DNA of 21,124 nt from positions 1 to 21,124 of the IMG/VR virus record IMGVR_UViG_3300024226_000050; one strand, 5' to 3'. Shown one piece after another: positions 1-5,226 of the stretch (position 1 is its first letter; each line of letters begins with the position of its first letter). The position numbers were made by a program, and so were the translations under genes. Origin of the DNA: a virus. The notes below the pieces were generated by a model. The model was not told the origin of the DNA and ran no database searches. It saw only the letters and a list, made by a program, of their open reading frames with translations.

Positions 1-268
1 AACGCACCTACACTGCCCGATTACTTCGGACTCCAAGTGGCTCGTCAATGACCAAGGTCAAACGTAGCCAGCAAAGCTGAAGGTAGGATATCAGTGGGGA
101 CGTTCTCGGTGTGACGAGCATGTTCTTTGTCTCATTTGACTTAGACCCTTGTCCCGTGTCCTAAACTCACAGGGAGTTGACAGGGTATAGCTAATCGTGC
201 AAGGGTTAGCTATGCCATGTGCAATTCAGCGCATGATTAATTAATACTTAAACTTAGGAGTTTTAACC
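1..268. other. Left leader region without a supported gene
   Basis: I see no complete gene here. Two frames are open from the window edge, one ending at 67 and one ending at the TGA at 78-80, so the 3' end of an upstream gene could lie in the first 80 bases, but nothing identifies it. From about 130 on it looks like a transcription leader. It contains a TTGACT (136-141) and a perfect -35 hexamer TTGACA (177-182), but neither has a convincing -10 at 16-18 bases. Two adjacent hairpins follow (184-216 and 216-235), then the Shine-Dalgarno of the first small gene. An early promoter or terminal-repeat region is plausible from its place at the head of the rightward arm; that is inference. Confidence 0.4.
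184..216 (+). promoter_or_regulatory. 11-bp stem-loop or operator-like inverted repeat in the early leader
   Basis: GGTATAGCTAA (184-194) is followed by an 11-base loop and TTAGCTATGCC (206-216). The arms pair over 11 positions with a single G-U/T-G wobble, and the inner eight bases (187-194 with 206-213) are a perfect inverted repeat. It starts one base after a TTGACA (177-182). A second small hairpin follows at once (216-222 with 229-235, loop AATTCA). No T-run follows, so an intrinsic terminator is unlikely. A repressor operator, a 5'-UTR stabiliser or an RNA-processing site are the alternatives. Confidence 0.45.
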
Positions 269-463
269 ATGAACAACGTAGAATTAATCGTAGAAAACCT
301 AAACTTTGAATTAACAGCCGTAGGTAACTACCCGACCGATAAGGTTGTGCATCTAATGCGACAGCTGGCAGAAGCCGTATGGGACTTAGACGATGACCAC
401 TACTTAGTGGAAGCGTACCACCTCTTTGCTGAAGACTTCAGCCTAGCAGGGGAGTTTTACTAA
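269..463 (+). CDS. Small acidic early protein, function unknown
   Basis: A 64-aa, strongly acidic protein with no family I recognise, no signal peptide and no membrane segment. It is rich in Asp and Glu in the second half, with a DLDDDH stretch near residues 39-44. It is the first gene of the rightward arm, where T7-like phages keep small host-takeover proteins; acidic early proteins are sometimes DNA mimics or host-enzyme inhibitors, but nothing specific points to that here. The ATG has a good SD (AGGAG, 257-261), which sits in a small hairpin (TTAAAC/GTTTTAA with one bulged base, 248-266) nearly identical to the leader of the gene at 999. Its TAA overlaps the ATG of the next tiny gene (TAATG), suggesting translational coupling. 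Confidence 0.75.
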   Translation: MNNVELIVENLNFELTAVGNYPTDKVVHLMRQLAEAVWDLDDDHYLVEAYHLFAEDFSLAGEFY

Positions 464-543
464 TGGCATACCAATTCGCAGTAGTGGTAGTACTTATGGT
501 ACTAGGTATATCTTTAAACATATTAGCGGTGGTAGCATTATGA
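463..543 (+). CDS. 26-aa single-span membrane micropeptide
   Basis: This short frame reads MAYQFAVVVVLMVLGISL followed by NILAVVAL. It is almost entirely hydrophobic, so a single transmembrane helix spanning about residues 5-26 is expected. The case for translation rests on placement: its ATG shares a base with the TAA of the upstream gene (TAATG), and its own TGA is embedded in the ATGA that starts the next gene, so it fills the gap between two genes exactly. The upstream sequence GCAGGGGAG (447-455) offers an SD about 7 bases before the ATG. The function is unknown; small phage membrane peptides can be holin-like, superinfection-exclusion or membrane-targeting factors, none of which can be chosen from sequence alone. 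Confidence 0.6.
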   Translation: MAYQFAVVVVLMVLGISLNILAVVAL

Positions 544-803
544 AAGAACGCACTATAGAACACTATAAATACAAATCGTGGGAAATTACTAACTTCTGGG
601 AAGATAAAGTAAATGACCATGGTTGGCCAGTAGACTCACCAATAATGTGGGTACTGTCACATGAGTACAGGAGTTGGCATCTAACTGTATGGAGTAATAC
701 AGATGATTTAATTAACTACTTATCTGTTACAGATAGGGAAGCTTCTAAGGCACTGAATAAAAAGATAAAGGAGAATGAAGAATGGCTAACGAGCAATGCG
801 TAA
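540..803 (+). CDS. Hypothetical early protein, Trp-rich
   Basis: An 87-aa protein with many aromatic residues (six Trp, several Tyr) in the first two thirds and a charged helical C-terminus (about residues 64-87). I recognise no domain. There is no membrane segment or signal peptide. It starts in an ATGA overlap with the membrane micropeptide and ends 22 bases inside the next gene, so the three or four small genes from 269 form one coupled early operon. No strong SD is seen before its ATG apart from GCGGTGG (528-534), which fits re-initiation after the upstream peptide. The function is unknown. Confidence 0.7.
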   Translation: MKERTIEHYKYKSWEITNFWEDKVNDHGWPVDSPIMWVLSHEYRSWHLTVWSNTDDLINYLSVTDREASKALNKKIKENEEWLTSNA

Positions 804-973
804 AGATAAGTTGGAAGTTTAACGATGGCACTGACCATTATGAGCAATTATTTAATGGCGAAGATTCCATTGATAAATATATAAATATCTGGATAGATTT
901 ATATACAGATGATCGGGATTGCAATAACCCTTTGGATTATTGTGATTGGTTTGACATTAAACTAGTTAACTAA
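782..973 (+). CDS. Hypothetical acidic early protein
   Basis: A 63-aa acidic protein with no recognisable family. It is rich in Asp, Asn and aromatic residues (a DWFDIKLVN end), suggesting a small soluble beta/alpha protein. The ATG at 782 is supported by a strong SD (AAGGAG, 768-773) at a normal distance, inside the last 22 bases of the upstream gene. A hairpin containing the SD of the next gene begins right after its stop. The function is unknown; its position suggests an early host-directed role. Confidence 0.7.
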   Translation: MANEQCVKISWKFNDGTDHYEQLFNGEDSIDKYINIWIDLYTDDRDCNNPLDYCDWFDIKLVN

Positions 974-976
974 CAC

Positions 977-994
977 TAAACCTTAGGAGGTTTA
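977..994 (+). promoter_or_regulatory. SD-containing hairpin before the gene at 999
   Basis: TAAACC-TTAGGA-GGTTTA forms a perfect 6-bp stem with a 6-base loop. The Shine-Dalgarno AGGAGG (985-990) lies across the loop and the 3' arm. The same block, slightly diverged, precedes the gene at 269. It may tune initiation or be a target for RNA cleavage or a translational regulator; which of these is unknown. Confidence 0.5.
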
Positions 995-998
995 ACCA

Positions 999-1256
999 AT
1001 GAAAGTAATTCGATACCATAGTGACGAGGGTGTCCGTTCGGGAATCCTCACCAAGGTAGGGCGTAAGTGGATTTACGTTCTACTGATGGATATGCCGATG
1101 AGAGTTAAACGGCTACCAAAGGTAGAGCTACGCTACATCAAGGAGCTTGACTATCCATTGGAATTAGCCCAAAGTAGATTCCGCAATAGCATCTGCTTCA
1201 ATGCTACGGCAGAACCAAGCAACGCAGTACTAGAAGCACTAAACTTAAATACTTAA
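999..1256 (+). CDS. Hypothetical early protein, possible SH3-like barrel
   Basis: An 85-aa basic protein. Residues about 10-48 alternate as short beta strands with glycines (GILTKVGRKWIYVLL, then a Pro and a run of basic residues), which resembles a small SH3-like barrel, while the C-terminal part is helical. This is a fold impression, not a family match. Initiation is supported by the strong AGGAGG SD described in the 977-994 hairpin. Its TAA stop (1254-1256) is itself the first bases of the hairpin that carries the SD of the ArdC gene, so termination here and initiation of the next gene may be physically coupled. The function is unknown. Confidence 0.7.
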   Translation: MKVIRYHSDEGVRSGILTKVGRKWIYVLLMDMPMRVKRLPKVELRYIKELDYPLELAQSRFRNSICFNATAEPSNAVLEALNLNT

Positions 1257-1269
1257 TCTTCGGAGATTA
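1254..1269 (+). promoter_or_regulatory. SD-containing hairpin before ardC
   Basis: TAATCT-TCGG-AGATTA is a perfect 6-bp stem with a 4-base loop. It includes the stop codon of the upstream gene (TAA, 1254-1256) and the SD (CGGAG, 1261-1265) of the ArdC gene starting at 1272. A ribosome terminating upstream would melt it, so coupled translation of ArdC is a reasonable inference. Confidence 0.45.
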
Positions 1270-1271
1270 GA

Positions 1272-2168
1272 ATGAAATCAACTCAACAAGCGCAACAAGC
1301 AATCGAGAACCTTAACAACCAAGTACTAGAGCTTATGGAGACGGCTGGCACTGACTGGCTCAAGCCGTGGACATCTAAGTTGGCTAAGGGTTTACCGCAT
1401 AACTACTTCAACAAGCGTAACTACAACGGGGTTAACCTGTGGTTACTAGCCTGTCATGATTACAACTCAACGGCATGGGCTACCCGTAAGCAATGGGAGA
1501 AAGCTGGCTACACTGAGTTTGAGGGTGAACCTACGGTGGTGACTCTCATCAAGAAAACCAAGTCCGCCAAGCATAAGAATGAGCAGGGTGACCCAATACA
1601 GTACTGGCTACAGCGTCATTACTTCGTATTCAATAGCGATCAAGTGAAGGGTTTTCAGTTACCCGAAGGGTACACCACACCAGACCAGAATCATGCTTTG
1701 CATGGTAGCTGTGCTCTAGCCAACTCTATTGTTGAGGCAAGTGGTGCAGATGTCAGACACGGTGATACTAAGGCCTATTTCGTACCCTCTCAAGACTTCA
1801 TAGGTATGCCCAATGCAGATGACTTCAAGAATCTTGATGGTTACTATGCAACACTACTGCATGAGCTAACTCATTGGACTGGACACAAGGAGAGGCTCAA
1901 CCGATTCAAGTACCTTGATGGTGAGGGTGACCGTAGCCAGTACGCTTTTGAGGAGCTGGTCGCCGAGTTTGGTAGTGCTCAACTATGTGCCTTGACTGGT
2001 GCGACTAGTGGTGAGGTTAGAGAAGACCATGCCAAGTACCTTAACGGCTGGTTGAAAGCTCTTAGAGATAATCCTAAGTACTTACCACAAGCCATGGCAC
2101 TGGCTAACAAGTCTACTCAATACCTACTTGACCTAGAAGCTGAGGCTTCAGCGAGTGAAGTAGCGTAG
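1272..2168 (+). CDS. ardC: ArdC-type antirestriction protein with zincin-like metallopeptidase domain
   Basis: 298 aa. The N-terminal half (about 1-130) matches the ArdC N-terminal ssDNA-binding domain in style: a helical start, then a block like NYFNKRNYNGVNLWLL and a W-x-T-x-K-Q-W segment near residues 70-76. The C-terminal half is a zincin-like metallopeptidase fold with the metal motif HELTH (197-201) followed by WTGH, then FEELVAE (226-232) supplying the third acidic ligand. The length is close to plasmid ArdC (about 300 aa). In plasmids, ArdC protects incoming DNA from type I restriction. Here it heads the rightward arm after four or five tiny genes, the positional counterpart of T7 Ocr, which suggests early protection of the injected genome. 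The SD lies in the hairpin at 1254-1269. The family call is strong; whether the peptidase is active is unknown. Confidence 0.88.
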   Translation: MKSTQQAQQAIENLNNQVLELMETAGTDWLKPWTSKLAKGLPHNYFNKRNYNGVNLWLLACHDYNSTAWATRKQWEKAGYTEFEGEPTVVTLIKKTKSAKHKNEQGDPIQYWLQRHYFVFNSDQVKGFQLPEGYTTPDQNHALHGSCALANSIVEASGADVRHGDTKAYFVPSQDFIGMPNADDFKNLDGYYATLLHELTHWTGHKERLNRFKYLDGEGDRSQYAFEELVAEFGSAQLCALTGATSGEVREDHAKYLNGWLKALRDNPKYLPQAMALANKSTQYLLDLEAEASASEVA

Positions 2169-2174
2169 TACTCG

Positions 2175-2203
2175 ACACCCTGAGCATGGTGTAAAACTGC
2201 TCA
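2175..2203 (+). promoter_or_regulatory. Two overlapping, mutually exclusive inverted repeats after ardC
   Basis: ACACC (2175-2179) pairs with GGTGT (2188-2192), and TGAGCA (2181-2186) pairs with TGCTCA (2198-2203). The two stems interleave, so only one can form at a time. An A-run (2193-2196) and an AT-rich stretch follow, but no terminator U-tract. It lies in the 69-base gap between ardC and the next small gene. This could be a switchable leader or chance; the stems are short. Confidence 0.25.
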
Positions 2204-2237
2204 CTATTAATACTAATATACAACTGGAGATATTGAC

Positions 2238-2408
2238 ATGGGTTCATACGATATTATTTATATTTGCATCTTTTGTTTAAGTGTGTTAATTTGGCTAATG
2301 CTTATTAGCTTGGCGATTAGTGTAGCTTATGATGTTATAGAGTCATTCATAGCTAGACGTAGATCTAAGCTTAAGCCTAGACAATACTTTATGAGGGATA
2401 TTAAATGA
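2238..2408 (+). CDS. 56-aa membrane protein with basic tail
   Basis: A short frame starting MGSYDIIYICIFCLSVLIWL. Residues about 5-33 are a continuous hydrophobic stretch long enough for one transmembrane helix, followed by a basic segment (RRRSKLKPR, 41-49), so by the positive-inside rule the C-terminus should be cytoplasmic. The ATG has a good SD (CTGGAGA, 2224-2230). The TGA at 2406-2408 overlaps the ATG of the next frame (ATGA). It fills most of an otherwise empty 250-base gap, which supports it being real. The function is unknown. It is not long enough for a classical holin but has the topology of small phage membrane effectors. Confidence 0.6.
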   Translation: MGSYDIIYICIFCLSVLIWLMLISLAISVAYDVIESFIARRRSKLKPRQYFMRDIK

Positions 2409-2518
2409 CTGAACAAGTTGATTGGATTATACAAGAAGAAGAGGAGGCTGAGTTACTTCAGCAATACGAGTGGCAACAATCATACGAGGACGCTCTTGAT
2501 GAGATGTACTATATGTGA
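2405..2518 (+). CDS. 37-aa acidic micropeptide
   Basis: A short frame, MTEQVDWIIQEEEEAELLQQ followed by 17 more residues ending in DEMYYM. It is highly acidic, with a predicted helix rich in Glu and Gln. It begins in an ATGA overlap with the 56-aa membrane protein and overlaps the next gene by 20 bases in another frame. The overlap chain and the absence of another way to use 2409-2498 support translation, but the peptide is very short and no SD stronger than ATGAGGGA (2391-2398) is present. The function is unknown. Confidence 0.45.
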   Translation: MTEQVDWIIQEEEEAELLQQYEWQQSYEDALDEMYYM

Positions 2519-2708
2519 TGTGCTGCTGAACGAATTCGAGAGTACTAAGAAGTATGCTCAATGGCATGAGTGTGCTGGCGAGTACCTTGATATTTGTTCT
2601 AAGTGTGAAAAGGAAATTAATCAAACAGTAAACTTTGTCGTGGACTTCAATGCCGCAATGCTTGACCACGACACAATAAGCGAGGAGGATTTGTATGATG
2701 GAACTTGA
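2499..2708 (+). CDS. Small zinc-ribbon protein
   Basis: 69 aa from the ATG at 2499. A CxxC pair at residues 3 and 6 and a second at 33 and 36, with an extra Cys at 25, make a treble-clef or zinc-ribbon knuckle; the C-terminal third is acidic (ISEEDLYDGT). I chose 2499 rather than the upstream in-frame ATG at 2418 because 2499 puts the first CxxC at the N-terminus, has an SD (GAGGA, 2486-2490) and reduces overlap with the acidic peptide at 2405; the extra 27 residues from 2418 look like out-of-frame read-through. The role is unknown; small phage zinc-ribbons often bind nucleic acid or host RNA polymerase. Confidence 0.65.
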   Translation: MRCTICDVLLNEFESTKKYAQWHECAGEYLDICSKCEKEINQTVNFVVDFNAAMLDHDTISEEDLYDGT

Positions 2709-2892
2709 AGACCTTAGAGCAATGGGTAATATCTTAGGCAGGAATGCTTTAGAAAGTGCTGAGGTAAGTAAGGAGATTAAGTGGGTGCAAGACTGGGTTA
2801 ACAGAAACCTATTACTTGCAGAACTTGATCGTAGTATATTAATTAATTCTGCAATCAAACATATACAGGAGGTTAGGTATAAACGTGAGTGA
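2695..2892 (+). CDS. Hypothetical helical protein
   Basis: 65 aa, predicted mostly helical (two amphipathic helices about 3-38 and 40-60) and without cysteines or membrane segments. The start is supported by a strong SD (AGGAGG, 2684-2689) just before tandem ATGs at 2695 and 2698; either could be used. It overlaps the zinc-ribbon gene by 14 bases and the next gene by 8. I recognise no family. The context is the second block of small early or middle genes ahead of the replication module. Confidence 0.65.
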   Translation: MMELEDLRAMGNILGRNALESAEVSKEIKWVQDWVNRNLLLAELDRSILINSAIKHIQEVRYKRE

Positions 2893-3133
2893 TGTAGTAG
2901 TTAAACCAGAACACTATGAACGGTGGAACATAGAGCCAGTAACTTTTGTTATGACTAATGACATGGAGTTTTGGCGTGGCAATATAATTAAGTACGTATC
3001 TAGGGCTGGCTTCAAACAGTACGGTGATCTATCGTCAGCCGATTCAGAAGTGGTTGACTTGCAGAAAGCTATCCGCTACTGTGAGATGCGAATCAACCAG
3101 CTACAGCAAAAGGAGATAACCGATGCAAGATGA
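2885..3133 (+). CDS. DUF3310 family protein (T7 gp1.7-related)
   Basis: 82 aa starting at GTG 2885 (SD AGGAGGTTAGG, 2867-2877). It carries the DUF3310 signature in order: KPEHYERW (7-14), the hydrophobic segment ending MEFWRGNIIKYVSRAG (27-42), and a D-L-x-KA-x-RY motif (DLQKAIRYCEMR, 58-69). Members of this family occur in T7-like and many other phages; in T7 the related gp1.7 is reported as a nucleotide kinase affecting sensitivity to dideoxythymidine, so a role in nucleotide metabolism is the best guess. This protein is only the short core domain and lacks any P-loop that I can see, so the kinase activity should not be assumed. Confidence 0.8.
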   Translation: MSDVVVKPEHYERWNIEPVTFVMTNDMEFWRGNIIKYVSRAGFKQYGDLSSADSEVVDLQKAIRYCEMRINQLQQKEITDAR

Positions 3134-3272
3134 TTTTGGCAATGAGTTACTTGATGTACAGGCTCAAGAAGAGTACCAACTGGCTTGGTGTTTAGCTGAG
3201 GCTGAGGATTATATCAAGAAGTATGGTGTTGAGAAGTTTCTAAGTGAACTACGCAAGAGGATAGAGCAATGA
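3123..3272 (+). CDS. 49-aa hypothetical helical protein
   Basis: A short frame, MQDDFGNELLDVQAQEEYQL then 29 more residues ending LRKRIEQ. It reads as one or two amphipathic helices, acidic at the start and basic at the end. The ATG has an excellent SD (AAGGAG, 3110-3115) located at the end of the DUF3310 gene, and its TGA is in an ATGA overlap with the next gene. Without it, 3134-3268 would be empty. The function is unknown. Confidence 0.65.
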   Translation: MQDDFGNELLDVQAQEEYQLAWCLAEAEDYIKKYGVEKFLSELRKRIEQ

Positions 3273-3556
3273 GAGAACCAAGTGACGACTGGCAAGACGA
3301 GTACCAATCTAAATTCTTAACTACAAGTGAGGAAGATATGTTACTAGATAAAGTAGATGAGTTAGTGTGCGATGACATACAGATGTTATTGATGGACGCT
3401 ATGGCACCCAATGAGGGTTACAAGGGTAGGCATGATGACTTGTTAAAACTGCTTAGTCAGTGTGATGGCGGTGACTTCAGTGGCTTTGGTGAGTATCTAT
3501 ATCTTATGTTACTAGATCATGCAGGTGAAGAAGCAATGAGGTTACTAGACCTATGA
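3269..3556 (+). CDS. Hypothetical acidic protein upstream of primase
   Basis: 95 aa, acidic, with hydrophobic repeats (EDMLLDKVDELVCDDIQMLL, about 22-41) suggesting a helical bundle. I recognise no domain. The ATG lies in an ATGA overlap with the 49-aa gene, and an SD (AAGAGGAT, 3254-3261) is present. Its stop overlaps the primase-helicase ATG (ATGA), so the two are probably translated together. A replication accessory role is possible from position only. Confidence 0.7.
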   Translation: MREPSDDWQDEYQSKFLTTSEEDMLLDKVDELVCDDIQMLLMDAMAPNEGYKGRHDDLLKLLSQCDGGDFSGFGEYLYLMLLDHAGEEAMRLLDL

Positions 3557-5226
3557 CAGATACAGTAAGTAAAGGTAGGCAGGTTGGCACCATGGTTTGT
3601 GATAGCTGTGGTGCTGACAGTGCTTGCAAGGTGTTCGAGCATGATGATGGTAAGCGTGATGCTTATTGTTTCAAGTGTGAGACATACCACCCACTAGATA
3701 GAACTAAGGAGAACGTAGTGCAAATACAATCTGTAAGGAGTGAACCTATGACACAAGATGTTAGGGTAGACATTGAAGGGCTACCAACAACTGACCTACC
3801 TGACAGGGGTATACGTAAAGAAGTAGCCGAACACTTCGGTGTTAAGGTTGCACTGTCGGAACGTGACGGCAAGACTGTCACACATCATTACTACCCTGAT
3901 CGTAGGGGTGGTGACTTAGTTGGCTATGAAGTGCGTAAGATAGAGGGCAAGCAATTCTCCGCAATCGGCGACCGTAAGGGTGAGCTAGATTTGTGGGGAC
4001 AACACAAGCTATCGGGTGGTAACAAGTTGTTTATCACTGAAGGGCGGTGTGATGCTATGGCTTTGCATCAAGCAATCATGGACAATCGACCAGCTAAGTA
4101 CTCACAGTATGCACCATCGGTAGTGTCTATTACTAAGGGTGTCAGTCATGCAGTGAAAGACTTGATGGCTAATCGTGACTTCCTCGGTAAGTTTAAGGAA
4201 GTTATCTTATGCTTTGACCAAGACGATGCAGGGCGCAACGCTACCAAGCAAGTGCTCAAGGTATTCCCTCTGTTCAAGGTAGCCAACTACTCACTGAAAG
4301 ATCCTAACGAGATGCTACTTGAGGGTAAGTCTAAAGAACTCTACTCGTCATGTGTCTTTGAAGCTAAGAACATTAGACAGGGTGAGGTGGTAGATGTAGA
4401 GGACATACTAACCAAGTGTATGGAACGACCTAAGATGGGTATACCATTCCCTTGGCGTACTGTTACTAAGGCTACCTTTGGTATCAGACCTCACACTATC
4501 CATGTTGTAGCTGCTGCACCTAAGATTGGTAAGACTGACTGGCAGCATCAACTGGTGCACCACTTAGTATTTAACGAAGATGAGAAGGTTGGCATGTTTG
4601 ACCTAGAGAATAGTCCAGTGCGTACCGCTAAGAAGTTAGCTAGTAAGGAGGCGCAGCTTGACTTCACTAGACCTGACAAGGACTACGATGACCAGCTACT
4701 GCATGACTCTTTAGTAGCATTGCAAGGTAAGGTTAGGTTCTATGATCGTGGGGCTTCAAGGGATTGGCAAGACATACGGGTAGCCATTGAAGAGATGCAC
4801 CTGATAGATGGCATTAACATCTTTATGATTGACCCTATCACTGCATTGATTAGTAGGTATACATCTAGTGAGGCTAACGACAAGCTCAATGAGATATGTA
4901 CTGACATGGCTGATCTAGTCAACAGCTACCCCATTACATTGTTCTGCTTCTCTCACGTTAACCCTAAGCCTAAGACAAGTAAGCCACATGAGGAAGGTGG
5001 TAAGGTATACAGTAGCGAGATGACAGGCAGTCGTGCCATGGAGAAGTGGTTTCACTATGGTCATGGTATATCTCGTAACCGTACTGATGAGTGTCCTATT
5101 GATGAGAAGAACATGAGTAAGTTTTATATGTTATTCGATAGAGAGTATGGACAATCTTATAACTGTGATGTATACTTCGATGAAGATAAGGTAACTTACT
5201 TAGAACCTAGGGGAGTCTTTGGATAA
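3553..5226 (+). CDS. DNA primase-helicase (T7 gp4-like)
   Basis: 557 aa, close to T7 gp4A (566). The N-terminal zinc ribbon has Cys16, Cys19, Cys39 and Cys42. A TOPRIM primase core follows: ITEGRCD with Glu163 and CFDQDDAGR at 220-228 holding the metal-binding Asp residues. The C-terminal RecA-like helicase (about 290-557) has Walker A PKIGKT (323-328) and Walker B FMIDP with Asp427, then the HVNPK...EGGKVYSSEMTGSRA segment typical of the DnaB/gp4 family. It synthesises RNA primers and unwinds the fork as a hexamer with the polymerase encoded next. It starts in an ATGA overlap, with only a weak SD of its own, and its TAA overlaps the polymerase ATG (TAATG). An internal start for a zinc-less short form is annotated separately. 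Confidence 0.95.
   Translation: MTDTVSKGRQVGTMVCDSCGADSACKVFEHDDGKRDAYCFKCETYHPLDRTKENVVQIQSVRSEPMTQDVRVDIEGLPTTDLPDRGIRKEVAEHFGVKVALSERDGKTVTHHYYPDRRGGDLVGYEVRKIEGKQFSAIGDRKGELDLWGQHKLSGGNKLFITEGRCDAMALHQAIMDNRPAKYSQYAPSVVSITKGVSHAVKDLMANRDFLGKFKEVILCFDQDDAGRNATKQVLKVFPLFKVANYSLKDPNEMLLEGKSKELYSSCVFEAKNIRQGEVVDVEDILTKCMERPKMGIPFPWRTVTKATFGIRPHTIHVVAAAPKIGKTDWQHQLVHHLVFNEDEKVGMFDLENSPVRTAKKLASKEAQLDFTRPDKDYDDQLLHDSLVALQGKVRFYDRGASRDWQDIRVAIEEMHLIDGINIFMIDPITALISRYTSSEANDKLNEICTDMADLVNSYPITLFCFSHVNPKPKTSKPHEEGGKVYSSEMTGSRAMEKWFHYGHGISRNRTDECPIDEKNMSKFYMLFDREYGQSYNCDVYFDEDKVTYLEPRGVFG
3735..3750 (+). promoter_or_regulatory. Internal SD and ATG in primase-helicase: likely 4B-like short form
   Basis: AAGGAG (3735-3740) sits 7 bases upstream of an in-frame ATG (3748-3750), which is Met66 of the primase-helicase. 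Initiation here would give a 492-aa protein that lacks the zinc ribbon (Cys16-Cys42) but keeps the TOPRIM and helicase domains. T7 gene 4 makes exactly such a pair (4A, and 4B from Met64). The internal SD is stronger than the one before the full-length start. Confidence 0.65.

Noticed and set aside
1-140. Possible tRNA in the left leader
   Set aside because: No acceptor stem, anticodon loop or T-loop signature can be assembled on either strand.
136-164. TTGACT-17-TCCTAA as an early sigma70 promoter
   Set aside because: The -35 is good but the -10 matches poorly and no extended TG is present, so I only mention the -35 hexamers in the leader entry.
1655-1675. TACCC-GAA-GGGTA inverted repeat in ardC
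   Set aside because: Only 5 pairs with a 3-base loop inside a conserved coding region; no placement near any gene boundary. Probably chance.
2418-2498. Upstream ATG extending the zinc-ribbon protein by 27 residues
   Set aside because: The added residues look like an off-frame reading of the acidic 37-aa peptide; the ATG at 2499 has a better SD and places the first CxxC at the N-terminus.
2427-2858. A 143-aa minus-strand frame antisense to the second early block
   Set aside because: It runs against five closely packed plus-strand genes with their own SDs and overlaps, and its composition (Ser/Leu-rich) is that of antisense reading.
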